From assembly GCA_937893605.1 (NCBI GenBank), contig CALBGG010000127.1:1-9523 (forward strand): a stretch of DNA of 9,523 bases, in the 5' to 3' direction. The position numbers and the translations under genes are program-made. Positions 1 to 6,722 of this stretch are shown in pieces (the first letter of the stretch is position 1; every line of letters begins with the position of its first letter). This stretch comes from an uncultured Clostridia bacterium (GTDB taxonomy: Bacteria; Bacillota; Clostridia; Oscillospirales; Oscillospiraceae). Under the pieces are notes generated by a model. That model saw only the letters and a program-made list of their open reading frames with translations, was not told where the DNA came from and ran no database searches.

Positions 1-401
1 TTACCATTAAAATTTTGGTGATAAGTAACATAATCAGATTCGTATATGGCAACATGTCCGTAGGGATTGGATGTATTACCGCTATACACAAGGATATCGC
101 CGGGCTGAGGCTGTACACCCTGATAACGTGCCCAACCACTTGGCAGAGTGTTTGACGCATAATCAGCGCCATTGCCGCGTGCATAGCTGGCACAGCCCAA
201 ATAGTCATAATAGTATTTTATAAGGTCTACGCATTGTGCTCCGTATACGCCATCGTAGTCAAGCGCTTTGCCGAGCTGTGATTTTACCCAAGTGAGCGCC
301 TCCTGCGCAGTGTGACCGTTTGTTGCTGCGCTTGAGCTTATTGGTACCAATGATACCATCATCAGCAGAACAAGCAGCAGGCTTAATGCTCGTTTTTTCA
401 T
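1..401 (-). CDS. Secreted CHAP-domain cysteine hydrolase (partial, C-terminus outside window)
   Basis: Reading leftwards from 401 gives 133 codons, open at the window edge. Residues 1-25 are a signal peptide: MKKR, then a Leu/Val/Met-rich core, with likely cleavage after SSSA. The mature part has the order of a CHAP (cysteine, histidine-dependent amidohydrolase/peptidase) domain: YGAQCVDL with the candidate nucleophile Cys57, GHVAIYE with His116, and YHQNFNG with the polar residue Asn130. CHAP enzymes are NlpC/P60-superfamily hydrolases that usually cut peptidoglycan cross-bridges or stem peptides outside the cell. The Met at 401 is preferred because AGGAG lies 5 nt ahead; the adjacent ATG at 404 would leave only 2 nt. 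The gene is divergent from the XRE regulator at 567. A wall-binding or SLH module could follow beyond the edge. The family call is fairly firm; the bond cut is unknown. Confidence 0.85.
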   Translation of the reverse strand, partial: MKKRALSLLLVLLMMVSLVPISSSAATNGHTAQEALTWVKSQLGKALDYDGVYGAQCVDLIKYYYDYLGCASYARGNGADYASNTLPSGWARYQGVQPQPGDILVYSGNTSNPYGHVAIYESDYVTYHQNFNG

Positions 402-446
402 CATTTCTCCTACTGAATGTAAGTTTTGATTACTCTATGACTGTAT

Positions 447-476
447 AATTATATGCCATCAGCATGGCATATAATT
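447..476. promoter_or_regulatory. Perfect 13-bp inverted repeat in divergent CHAP/XRE promoter region
   Basis: The arms AATTATATGCCAT (447-459) and ATGGCATATAATT (464-476) are exact reverse complements around a 4-nt centre, CAGC. The repeat ends 46 bp before the CHAP start and about 90 bp before the XRE start. Each arm contains a TATAAT-like hexamer, one readable on each strand, so a protein bound here could block RNA polymerase in both directions. It is a candidate operator for the adjacent XRE protein (inference). There is no T-run that would make it a terminator. Confidence 0.6.
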
Positions 477-537
477 TAATACGATATTTCAAGATAAATA
501 TATTATTTATTGCTCCGCTCATTTCTTTGTCATCAGA

Positions 538-543
538 TATAAT
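538..543 (+). promoter_or_regulatory. -10 element of the XRE regulator gene
   Basis: This is an exact TATAAT, 23 nt ahead of the ATG at 567. No convincing -35 hexamer lies 16-18 bp upstream (that stretch reads CCGCTC), so the promoter may be weak or need an activator. Transcription would start near 550, leaving a short leader that is nearly all ribosome binding site. Confidence 0.5.
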
Positions 544-552
544 ATGTTGCAT

Positions 553-564
553 GAGGTGGTGATC
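553..564 (+). promoter_or_regulatory. Ribosome binding site of the XRE regulator gene
   Basis: GAGGTGGTGATC resembles the anti-Shine-Dalgarno complement (GGAGGTGATC) and lies just ahead of the ATG at 567. It fixes the start of the regulator. Confidence 0.65.
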
Positions 565-566
565 AT

Positions 567-884
567 ATGTATGAAGAAGATTTTGTGCGCCGACTTGCTC
601 AGCTCAGAGTAAAGAAAGGCGTTTCGGCCCGCGATATGAGTCTGTCCATCGGGCAGAATCCGGGATACATAAACACAATTGAAAACGGTAAGGCTTTTCC
701 CACAATGGTCAACTTTTTCTACATATGTGATTTTCTCGGTGTCACTCCTCAGGAGTTTTTTGACACCGGCGTACCAGATCCTGTTGCGTTCAAAAAGCTA
801 TCGGAGCAAATAAAGCATCTGCCTCCGGAGCAAGTATCAGCACTGCTTACGATCGTTGATGGACTTACAAAAGCTGAATTATAA
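567..884 (+). CDS. Small XRE-family helix-turn-helix transcriptional regulator
   Basis: This 105-residue protein has an N-terminal Cro/C1-type helix-turn-helix at about residues 9-66. The recognition-helix region is NPGYINTIENGKAFPTM, followed by the helix FYICDFLGVTPQEFFD that is typical of the fold. The remaining ~40 residues (LSEQIKHLPPEQVSALLTIVDGL) look helical and could form a dimerisation tail. It has no metal-binding, peptidase or ligand domain. A strong ribosome binding site fixes the start. It is divergent from the CHAP hydrolase gene and the shared spacer carries a perfect palindrome, so autoregulation or control of the hydrolase is plausible but not shown. An intrinsic terminator follows directly. 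The family call is secure; target and signal are unknown. Confidence 0.9.
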   Translation: MYEEDFVRRLAQLRVKKGVSARDMSLSIGQNPGYINTIENGKAFPTMVNFFYICDFLGVTPQEFFDTGVPDPVAFKKLSEQIKHLPPEQVSALLTIVDGLTKAEL

Positions 885-886
885 TT

Positions 887-929
887 GGCCGACGGAGAGG
901 TGATAGCCTCTGCCGCCGGTTGTTTTTTT
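887..929 (+). terminator. Rho-independent terminator after the XRE gene
   Basis: An imperfect GC-rich stem (GCCGACGGAGAGG pairing with CCTCTGCCGCCGG around a TGATAG loop) begins a few bases after the stop codon and is followed by a run of seven T. It separates the regulator from the downstream operon. Confidence 0.8.
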
Positions 930-938
930 ATCGCGTGA

Positions 939-967
939 TTGACTTATCGCCCGGCAGGAAATATAAT
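939..967 (+). promoter_or_regulatory. Sigma-A-type promoter of the DUF5058-M20 operon
   Basis: TTGACT (939-944) and TATAAT (962-967) are separated by exactly 17 bp, which is near-consensus. Transcription would start near 974, giving a leader of about 25 nt with AAGGAG at 985-990. No operator-like repeat is obvious around it, so the operon may be well expressed without dedicated control. Confidence 0.85.
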
Positions 968-998
968 GTTAATCACATGACAAGAAGGAGAAATGGAT

Positions 999-1751
999 AT
1001 GAACATACTTTCGATGCTTAACAGCGCGCCGATGTACGCCATATGCGGCGGCATCATCGCGTTCGTCGCCGTGGTGTGCGCCGTGTTTATGGTGCGCGCT
1101 TACCGCGCGGGGCTCGCAATGGGCATGGACCGCACAAAGCTCAGGCGCGCCATCACCTCGAGCGCTACGTTTTCACTCTTGCCGAGCGTCGGCATTCTGC
1201 TGGGCGTTATCGCCCTGTCGGGCAGCCTGGGCACTCCGTGGCCGTGGCTGAGGCTTTCGGTCATCGGTGCGCTGCACTATGAAACACAGGTAGCCCAGGC
1301 CGCGGCCGAGCAGGTCGGCATGTCCTCCCTCTCGGCGGCCGAGATGACCCCCTCAGGCTTTGCGACCATAGCACTGCTGATGAGCGTTTGCATTATGTGG
1401 GGCATGATACTGTCGATATTCTTCAACAAGCGCTATCTTAACAGGCTCGGCAGCGGCAGAAAGAGCTCAGGCGGCGCGGGCTTCGGCGACACGGCCATGA
1501 CCGCGATGTTCATCGGCCTCGTCTCGGCCTATATCGGCAGCTACATAGGCGGCTTTGTCTCCGGCGGCGGGCTGTTCTCGTTTTCCGGAAGCTTCATGCC
1601 GCTGATCGTCGTGTTCGTCTCAGGTCTCGTGATGGCAGGCTTTATCTACCTCGCAGAGAAGAAAAAGCTTGCCTGGGTCGAGAGCTTCTCGATTGCGGGA
1701 AGCATGCTCATAGGTATGGCTGCGGCGGTCGTCGTCAAGCTGTTTGCGTAA
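999..1751 (+). CDS. DUF5058 family integral membrane protein
   Basis: This protein of 250 residues has about six predicted membrane segments (near residues 12-34, 57-76, 119-142, 166-186, 200-218 and 229-248). The N-terminal NSAPMYAICGG segment, the TFSLLPSVGILLGVIALSGSLGTPWPWLRLSVIGAL block and the ALHYE motif recall DUF5058 proteins of Firmicutes, whose function is not established. The ATG at 999 is chosen because AAGGAG lies 8 nt upstream; an in-frame ATG at 993 would leave 2 nt and add only Met-Asp. It is the first gene of an operon, with 12 bp to the next membrane protein, which is followed by an M20 peptidase. A transport role is inferred from topology and context. The family assignment is from memory of the sequence pattern, not from a search. 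Confidence 0.8.
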   Translation: MNILSMLNSAPMYAICGGIIAFVAVVCAVFMVRAYRAGLAMGMDRTKLRRAITSSATFSLLPSVGILLGVIALSGSLGTPWPWLRLSVIGALHYETQVAQAAAEQVGMSSLSAAEMTPSGFATIALLMSVCIMWGMILSIFFNKRYLNRLGSGRKSSGGAGFGDTAMTAMFIGLVSAYIGSYIGGFVSGGGLFSFSGSFMPLIVVFVSGLVMAGFIYLAEKKKLAWVESFSIAGSMLIGMAAAVVVKLFA

Positions 1752-1763
1752 GGAGGCAGAACA

Positions 1764-2429
1764 ATGAACAACTATTTCGAAAGCTACAATAAGCGCACGC
1801 ACGTTATCGGACGTATAAGCTCGGCCATCGTTCTCGTAATGCTCGTTGGCGCTCCGTTTCTCATCGGAAAGGTGCTCGGCGCTATGCCCGATATCGGAGC
1901 TGCCGGTAAAGCATTTTTGTCCGTCGGCCTTGTGTGGACGGTCAGCAGCGTGGTCGAGTTTCTTGTCTACACGCCGATGCTCGGCGCGGGCGGCGGCTAT
2001 CTTGCATTCATTACTGGCAACCTTATAAACATGAAGATCCCCTGCGCCGTCAACGCACGCGACATCGTCGGCGCAAAGACCGGCACGCCCGAGAACGAAA
2101 TAGTCTCCACCCTGTCGATCGCCACTTCCTCGCTGGTCACTATAATCGTGCTCGCGCTCGGCGTTGCACTGCTCGTGCCGCTTCAGCCGGTACTGCAGAG
2201 CCCGACGCTTCAGCCGGCATTCGAAAACGTCGTGCCCGCTCTGTTCGGTGCGATGGCGTATAAATATTTCCGTGGAAATATGAAGATCGCGGCCGCGCCG
2301 CTGATCGTTATGAGCATTCTGTTCATCCTCGTTCCCTCGCTCACGGGCTCGACGAGCTTTATGATAATTCCTGCCGGTGCACTCGCTATCGGCATAGCAT
2401 ACAGATTTTACAAGAAAGCCGGTGCATGA
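1764..2429 (+). CDS. Unrecognised multi-pass membrane protein, partner of DUF5058
   Basis: I do not recognise this 221-residue protein. It has about five to seven hydrophobic segments (near residues 17-38, 47-70, 76-90, 114-140, 155-167, 174-191 and 196-213). It also has a Gly-rich motif (PMLGAGGGYLAFITGN, about 71-86) and a polar loop, ARDIVGAKTGTPENEIVSTLS (about 98-118), which breaks the membrane pattern and could be a re-entrant or substrate-facing loop. The basic ends (NKRTH at the start, YRFYKKAGA at the end) suit an integral membrane protein; there is no cleavable signal. AAGGAGG ahead of the ATG supports the start. Its stop overlaps the M20 start by 4 bp (ATGA), and it starts 12 bp after the DUF5058 gene. 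This implies matched expression, so a two-subunit transporter or channel with DUF5058 is a reasonable inference. Confidence 0.8.
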   Translation: MNNYFESYNKRTHVIGRISSAIVLVMLVGAPFLIGKVLGAMPDIGAAGKAFLSVGLVWTVSSVVEFLVYTPMLGAGGGYLAFITGNLINMKIPCAVNARDIVGAKTGTPENEIVSTLSIATSSLVTIIVLALGVALLVPLQPVLQSPTLQPAFENVVPALFGAMAYKYFRGNMKIAAAPLIVMSILFILVPSLTGSTSFMIIPAGALAIGIAYRFYKKAGA

Positions 2430-3871
2430 TAATGAAAAAACGCATGTTTCTGATCCTCCCTGCTGCGGCGCTGTCGCTGCCGGCAGCCGCCGTTGTACGC
2501 ACTGTTCTTACTCCGAATAAGCGTTCGGACTATGTAGCTCCAAAGGCCGACGAGTACGCGCTGTCTCTTGCGCATAAGCTGTCAAAGATGGTGCAGTATG
2601 AAACTGTGTCGCACGCGAACGTCGACGAGACCGAGAAATTTCTCGGCTTCCATGAGCTTTTGGAGAAGCTGTTCCCGCTGGTACACAAAAATCTTGAAAA
2701 GACCGTCATCGACGGGAACCTCCTGTTCCGTTGGAAGGGCTCGGGCGACGGGGCACCGATACTGCTGATGAGCCATCAGGACGTTGTGCCCGCCGAAGGC
2801 AAGTGGGAGCACGAGCCGTTCTCTGGCGATATAGCAGACGGCAAGGTCTGGGGTCGCGGAACAGCCGACACCAAGGCTTCGGTAATGGCGTTCTTCCAGG
2901 CGGTCGAGGAGCTTTTGAATGAGGGCTACACTCCAAAATGTGACGTGTACCTCGCTTCATCCTGCACAGAGGAGTGGGCCGGCGACGGCGCCCCGAAGAT
3001 AGTTAAAGAGCTGCAAAGGCGTGGTATTGAGCTGTTTCTGGTATGCGACGAGGGCGGCGGTATTATCTCCGAGCCGATAGGCGGCGTGAAGGGCAATTTT
3101 GCTATGGTAGGCGTTTTTGAAAAGGGCAAGGGCGATGTTAAGTTCATTGCGCGCTCATCCGGCGGCCACGCAAGTGCACCGACGAAAAACACGCCTATCG
3201 CACGGCTGGCGGCCTTCGTTAACGACATTGAAACGCATAATTATTTCCGCCGTGAGTTCCCGCCCGAGGTCGCAGCGATGTTCGCCAAGCTCGCACCCTA
3301 TGCCAAGTTCCCGCTCAAGCTCGTCATGGGCAATCTGTGGCTGTTCGCGCCGATGCTCAAGCCCATTCTCGGCAGGATCAGCGCCCAGGCCGGTGCGATG
3401 CTGCAAACGACGGTGGCCTTCACCATGCAGTCCGGCTCGGACGCGTGCAATGTTCTGCCGCAGGAGGCGACGGTGAGCGCGAATATGCGCTTTATCCCGC
3501 ATCAGGGTGAAAAGGAAAGCCTTGACATCATCCGCCGCATCGCCGAAAAGCACGGGCTTGAGATGGAGGTCATCCACGCAAATGACTACACTCCGGCGGT
3601 CGATATCAACGGCGACGCGTTCCGGCAGGTCGAGGCCGTTATTAACGCGACCTTCCCCGGTCTGCCGGTGAGCCCATACGTCATGACGGGAGCTACCGAC
3701 GCGCAGTTTTATCAGCCCGTGTGCAAAAGCTGCATCCGCTTTGCTCCCGTGATCTACGGCCCCGAGCAGATGAAGGGGATGCACGGTCTGAACGAAAACA
3801 TTGAATACAACTGCCTGCCGGGTGCTGTGAGCTTTTACAAAAATCTCATCCGTGCGCAGGAAAAGCGCTGA
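2426..3871 (+). CDS. Membrane-anchored M20 family metallopeptidase/amidohydrolase
   Basis: This protein of 481 residues starts with a hydrophobic segment (about 7-28), probably an uncleaved anchor or signal. The complete M20 di-zinc site follows: His117 and Asp119 in SHQDVVP, bridging Asp148 in GRGTADTK, catalytic Glu182 with ligand Glu183 in CTEEWAGDGAP, Asp208 in CDEGGG, and His453 in GMHGLNENI. The inserted dimerisation domain (about 225-360) contains GGHASAPT, including the His (248) usual in this lid region. Length, anchor and motifs resemble the carboxypeptidase S / PM20D1 branch, which cleaves C-terminal residues or N-acyl amino acids. The exact substrate cannot be read from sequence. 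The ATG overlaps the upstream stop (ATGA), indicating translational coupling; an ATG at 2432 is an alternative. With two membrane proteins ahead of it, it probably handles a substrate imported or exported by them. Confidence 0.92.
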   Translation: MIMKKRMFLILPAAALSLPAAAVVRTVLTPNKRSDYVAPKADEYALSLAHKLSKMVQYETVSHANVDETEKFLGFHELLEKLFPLVHKNLEKTVIDGNLLFRWKGSGDGAPILLMSHQDVVPAEGKWEHEPFSGDIADGKVWGRGTADTKASVMAFFQAVEELLNEGYTPKCDVYLASSCTEEWAGDGAPKIVKELQRRGIELFLVCDEGGGIISEPIGGVKGNFAMVGVFEKGKGDVKFIARSSGGHASAPTKNTPIARLAAFVNDIETHNYFRREFPPEVAAMFAKLAPYAKFPLKLVMGNLWLFAPMLKPILGRISAQAGAMLQTTVAFTMQSGSDACNVLPQEATVSANMRFIPHQGEKESLDIIRRIAEKHGLEMEVIHANDYTPAVDINGDAFRQVEAVINATFPGLPVSPYVMTGATDAQFYQPVCKSCIRFAPVIYGPEQMKGMHGLNENIEYNCLPGAVSFYKNLIRAQEKR

Positions 3872-3892
3872 TACGACGCAATATACCGAAAA

Positions 3893-3922
3893 CAGCTCCC
3901 CGCGGATAACCGCGGGGAGCTG
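3893..3922 (+). terminator. GC-rich hairpin after the M20 operon
   Basis: A perfect 13-bp stem (CAGCTCCCCGCGG with CCGCGGGGAGCTG) closes an ATAA loop 21 bp after the stop codon. The 3' side reads AAGATTTATC, a poor T-tract, while four T follow on the opposite strand. It is therefore a likely but non-canonical terminator for the operon, or a transcript-stabilising hairpin. Confidence 0.65.
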
Positions 3923-4040
3923 AAGATTTATCTAACCATAGTAATTCACTTCTCTTGCTTTTTGCCGCTTTCATATATACGTTTTAAACAATCTGCGCGC
4001 ACCGCATTTAGTTAAATTTAATAATTCACGCCAAAGTTTA

Positions 4041-4069
4041 TTGACATTTAATTATCGCCATGATATTGT
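4041..4069 (+). promoter_or_regulatory. Promoter of the GntP permease-PLP enzyme operon
   Basis: A consensus TTGACA (4041-4046) lies exactly 17 bp from TATTGT (4064-4069). Transcription would begin near 4076, a few bases before the perfect palindrome at 4082-4108, which is the classical arrangement for repression. A half-site copy (ATTTAATTAT, 4046-4055) lies inside the spacer. Confidence 0.75.
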
Positions 4070-4081
4070 TCAATCATCATA

Positions 4082-4108
4082 GCATAATTAAATCAGATTT
4101 AATTATGC
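4082..4108. promoter_or_regulatory. Perfect 12-bp-arm palindrome, candidate operator of the D-amino-acid operon
   Basis: The arms GCATAATTAAAT (4082-4093) and ATTTAATTATGC (4097-4108) are exact reverse complements around CAG. The site lies just downstream of the predicted transcription start of the permease operon. The 10-mer ATTTAATTAT of the right arm recurs in direct orientation at 4046, 51 bp (about five helical turns) upstream, and a near copy (ATTTAATAAT) sits at 4016. The pattern fits cooperative binding of a dimeric regulator. The XRE-cupin protein encoded at 6780-7328 is the nearest candidate (inference). Confidence 0.65.
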
Positions 4109-4196
4109 GCTTCTGTGCACAGGAAGTTATATTATAGGTTGCCTCACAGCGCCTCCCGATATACTTGGGAGAGGAAATTATGAAAGGGAGTAAATT

Positions 4197-5549
4197 ATGA
4201 GTCCGGCATTAGTTATCATATGCATAATTATAGCAATCGCAATTCTCGTATTTCTGACCGTTAAAGTTAAGCTCCACCCCTTCTTTGCACTGACTGCTGC
4301 AGCTATCGCCTTCGGGCTGATGATGGGACACGATATCAACGACATTATGACCTCCTATGCCGATGGTCTGGGCGGAACAATTTCCGGAATAGGCATAGTT
4401 ATAGCCATCGGCACCGTTATGGGCGCATTGCTTGAAAAAAGCGGCGCTGCCGAGACCATGGCAAAGACCATACTCAAGATAACCGGCAAGAAGCACGCCG
4501 CGCTTGGTCTTGCCTTCACCGGTTATTTTGTCTCGATCCCTGTTTTTTGCGACTCTGCCTTTGTTCTTCTGTCGCCTCTTGCTAAGCGTATGGCGCGTGA
4601 CACAAAGGTAAGTATGACCACCATGGCAGTTGCCTTGGCAATGGGCCTGCACGCAACGCATATGCTGGTTCCGCCGACTCCGGGGCCGCTTTCTGTTGCC
4701 GGTATCTTAAACGCCGATCTGGGTCTTGTAATACTGCTCGGTATGCTTGTATCTATCCCCGTCGTCCTTGTCGCCCTCCTTGCCGGAAAGATCCTCGGAA
4801 AAAAGTACTACTACATGCCCGAAGAGCTTACCGTTGAGGCAACGCCCGAAGAAAACCGCAAATATCCCAGTCCTCTCGCAGCATTTTTGCCCATACTTCT
4901 TCCCATCGTTCTCATGCTTCTCCGTACCGTTGCATCGCTTGAATCCGCGCCCTTCGGCGACGGCACCTTATATAATATTCTTTACTCTTTGGGCAACACA
5001 AGCGTCGCTCTGCTTATAGGCCTGATCATTGCCTTTATCTCCTATATGAGAATCTGCCCACACGATAAAAATGTCTGGACATTTGACGGAGAATTCGGCG
5101 AAGCGCTGAAAACCGCCGGTCAAATCGTGCTCATCGTCGGCGCAGGCGGCGCTTTTGCCACTGTTCTGAAGATGTCCGATCTCGAGACTATCGTGCATAA
5201 TGCATTCTCGGGCGCCAGCGTCGGCATTCTCGTTCCGTTTATAATCGGCGCAATATTCCGTACAGCCATAGGCTCCGGCACTGTTGGCATGATAACCGCC
5301 GCTTCTATGCTGCTGCCTCTTGTTGATGTGCTGGGATTCAACTCTCCCATCGGACTTGTCATTGCAATGCTTGCATGTGCGTCCGGCGGATTTATGGTCT
5401 TCCACGGCAACGACGACTTCTTCTGGGTCGTTACTTCAACCTCAAATATGAAGCCTGAGGTCGCATACAGAGTTTTCCCGCTGATCAGCATTCTCCAGGC
5501 TGTTACCTCCCTCGCCTGCGTATTTGTTCTCTATCTGATATTCCTCTGA
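4197..5549 (+). CDS. GntP family permease, probable D-serine/organic acid:H+ symporter
   Basis: This 450-residue integral membrane protein has roughly a dozen hydrophobic segments, matching the usual GntP length. Family hallmarks are present: GTVMGALLEKSGAAE (about 72-86), PVFCDSAFVLLSPLA (115-129), HMLVPPTPGPL (155-165), RTAIGSGTVGMITAAS (355-370) and the C-terminal HGNDDFFW (403-410). The family (TC 2.A.8) imports gluconate, idonate, fructuronate or, in the DsdX branch, D-serine. The downstream PLP enzyme acting on D-hydroxy-amino acids favours D-serine or a related amino acid here, although sugar acids cannot be excluded from sequence alone. The start is supported by AAAGGGAG 6 nt upstream. 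The gene leads a two-gene operon with a 41-bp gap and follows a promoter with a strong palindrome. Confidence 0.88.
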   Translation: MSPALVIICIIIAIAILVFLTVKVKLHPFFALTAAAIAFGLMMGHDINDIMTSYADGLGGTISGIGIVIAIGTVMGALLEKSGAAETMAKTILKITGKKHAALGLAFTGYFVSIPVFCDSAFVLLSPLAKRMARDTKVSMTTMAVALAMGLHATHMLVPPTPGPLSVAGILNADLGLVILLGMLVSIPVVLVALLAGKILGKKYYYMPEELTVEATPEENRKYPSPLAAFLPILLPIVLMLLRTVASLESAPFGDGTLYNILYSLGNTSVALLIGLIIAFISYMRICPHDKNVWTFDGEFGEALKTAGQIVLIVGAGGAFATVLKMSDLETIVHNAFSGASVGILVPFIIGAIFRTAIGSGTVGMITAASMLLPLVDVLGFNSPIGLVIAMLACASGGFMVFHGNDDFFWVVTSTSNMKPEVAYRVFPLISILQAVTSLACVFVLYLIFL

Positions 5550-5590
5550 TCTTAAACATTAAAAAGCACTGTCTGAAAGGAGCCTAATTG

Positions 5591-6706
5591 ATGAAAATTT
5601 CCGAAATCTATACCCCCGCCATTCTTTTGAATCTTGATTATATGGAGCACAACCTTAAAAAGTACTGCGATGAGGCTTCAAAATACGGAAAACAGGTTTG
5701 GCCGATGATCAAGACTCACAAAAGCACCGAGCTCGCCAAGCTTCAGGCCGAGTACGGCTGCACCGGCTATTTATGCGGAACTCTCGACGAAGCAGAGGCA
5801 CTGTGCGCCGCCGGCATGGAAAACATAATGTATGCATACCCCGTGGCAACGGATGTGTCCATCGCCCGTGTTGTTGAGCTTGCAAAAAAATGCCCCGGAT
5901 TTATTATCCGCATTGACTGCCCCGACGCCGCCGGCGCAATAAATGCAGGCGCTCAAAAGGCGGGCGTGACGATCAACTATACAATAATCATCGACAGCGG
6001 GCTGCACCGTTTCGGCGTAAAGCCCGAAAAGGCCGTAGAGTTTGCCGACATGATGAAGCGCTTTGAAAATCTTTGCTTCAAGGGCATCTCATCCCACCCC
6101 GGTCATGTTTACGGCGCATGCTGCCACGATGATATAGAAAAATACTGTAAGGATGAGGTCGGCGCAATTGCAGCAGCAGCTGATGCTCTGCGTGCGGCAG
6201 GTTATGAGCTTGAGATCATATCCAGCGGCTCGACCCCCACTTTCTGGGGCTCGATATCCGATGAGAATATCGGTATTTATCATCCGGGCAACTATATATT
6301 CAACGACACGATTCAGCTCTCTACCGAGACTGCCGATGAAAACGAGTGCGCCATGTATGTCCTTGCTTCCGTAATATCGCATCCGTCGGACGATCTTTTC
6401 ATATGCGACGCCGGTGCGAAGTGCCTCGGTTTGGATCAGGGGGCACACGGCAATTCTTCCATAAGGGGCTTCGGTACTGTGAAGGGGCACCCCGAGCTTA
6501 CCGTCTACAGTCTCTCCGAGGAAGTCGGGAAGCTTCATGTTGACGGCAGCACCGACCTTAAGGTCGGAGACAAGATCATGATAATTCCTAACCATTCCTG
6601 CTCCACCGCCAATCTGACCAGCTACTATATAGGCGTTCGCGGAGATGAAGTCGATCATCTGGTGCATGTCGACATTCGCGGCAACTCGACCACAAAGAAT
6701 ATCTGA
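5591..6706 (+). CDS. PLP-dependent D-serine dehydratase / D-threonine aldolase-like enzyme
   Basis: This protein of 371 residues has a fold-type III (alanine-racemase-like) N-terminal barrel followed by a beta domain. The predicted Schiff-base lysine is Lys41 in WPMIKTHKS. A phosphate-binding loop, SSGSTPT, is at 211-217, and GHVYG at 171-175 is also family-like. The C-terminal PNHSCST gives His335-x-Cys337, the metal pair of the zinc-dependent eukaryotic-type D-serine dehydratase (DSD1) and of D-threo-3-hydroxyaspartate dehydratase. Characterised D-threonine aldolases of this fold have His-x-Asp with manganese. D-serine to pyruvate plus ammonia is therefore the leading reaction; D-threonine cleavage to glycine and acetaldehyde is the alternative. 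The ATG at 5591 is chosen because AAAGGAG ends 8 nt upstream; a TTG one codon earlier is less likely. It is cotranscribed with the GntP permease and is cytoplasmic. Confidence 0.85.
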   Translation: MKISEIYTPAILLNLDYMEHNLKKYCDEASKYGKQVWPMIKTHKSTELAKLQAEYGCTGYLCGTLDEAEALCAAGMENIMYAYPVATDVSIARVVELAKKCPGFIIRIDCPDAAGAINAGAQKAGVTINYTIIIDSGLHRFGVKPEKAVEFADMMKRFENLCFKGISSHPGHVYGACCHDDIEKYCKDEVGAIAAAADALRAAGYELEIISSGSTPTFWGSISDENIGIYHPGNYIFNDTIQLSTETADENECAMYVLASVISHPSDDLFICDAGAKCLGLDQGAHGNSSIRGFGTVKGHPELTVYSLSEEVGKLHVDGSTDLKVGDKIMIIPNHSCSTANLTSYYIGVRGDEVDHLVHVDIRGNSTTKNI

Positions 6707-6722
6707 TACCATTCCCTTATAC

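Larger units (their letters stand above)
3923..4196 (+). other. Long regulatory intergenic region ahead of the GntP permease
   Basis: This AT-rich stretch has no credible gene. It contains a promoter (4041-4069), a perfect palindrome (4082-4108), extra copies of the palindrome half-site at 4016-4025 and 4046-4055, and a small hairpin (CTCCC with GGGAG, about 4153-4171) just ahead of the ribosome binding site AAAGGGAG. The predicted leader of about 120 nt is unusually long for this window. I saw no recognisable riboswitch or T-box features. Confidence 0.55.

Noticed and set aside
3155..3784. 209-codon open frame on the minus strand inside the M20 gene
   Set aside because: It is antisense to conserved metal-site coding sequence, with His/Arg-rich translation typical of a shadow of GC-rich codons and no promoter or ribosome binding site.
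4180..4200. Six-codon leader reading frame (MKGSKL) whose stop overlaps the permease ATG
   Set aside because: The ATGA overlap is suggestive, but the frame contains the permease ribosome binding site, has no good ribosome binding site of its own and carries no regulatory codon run. Chance is the simpler explanation.
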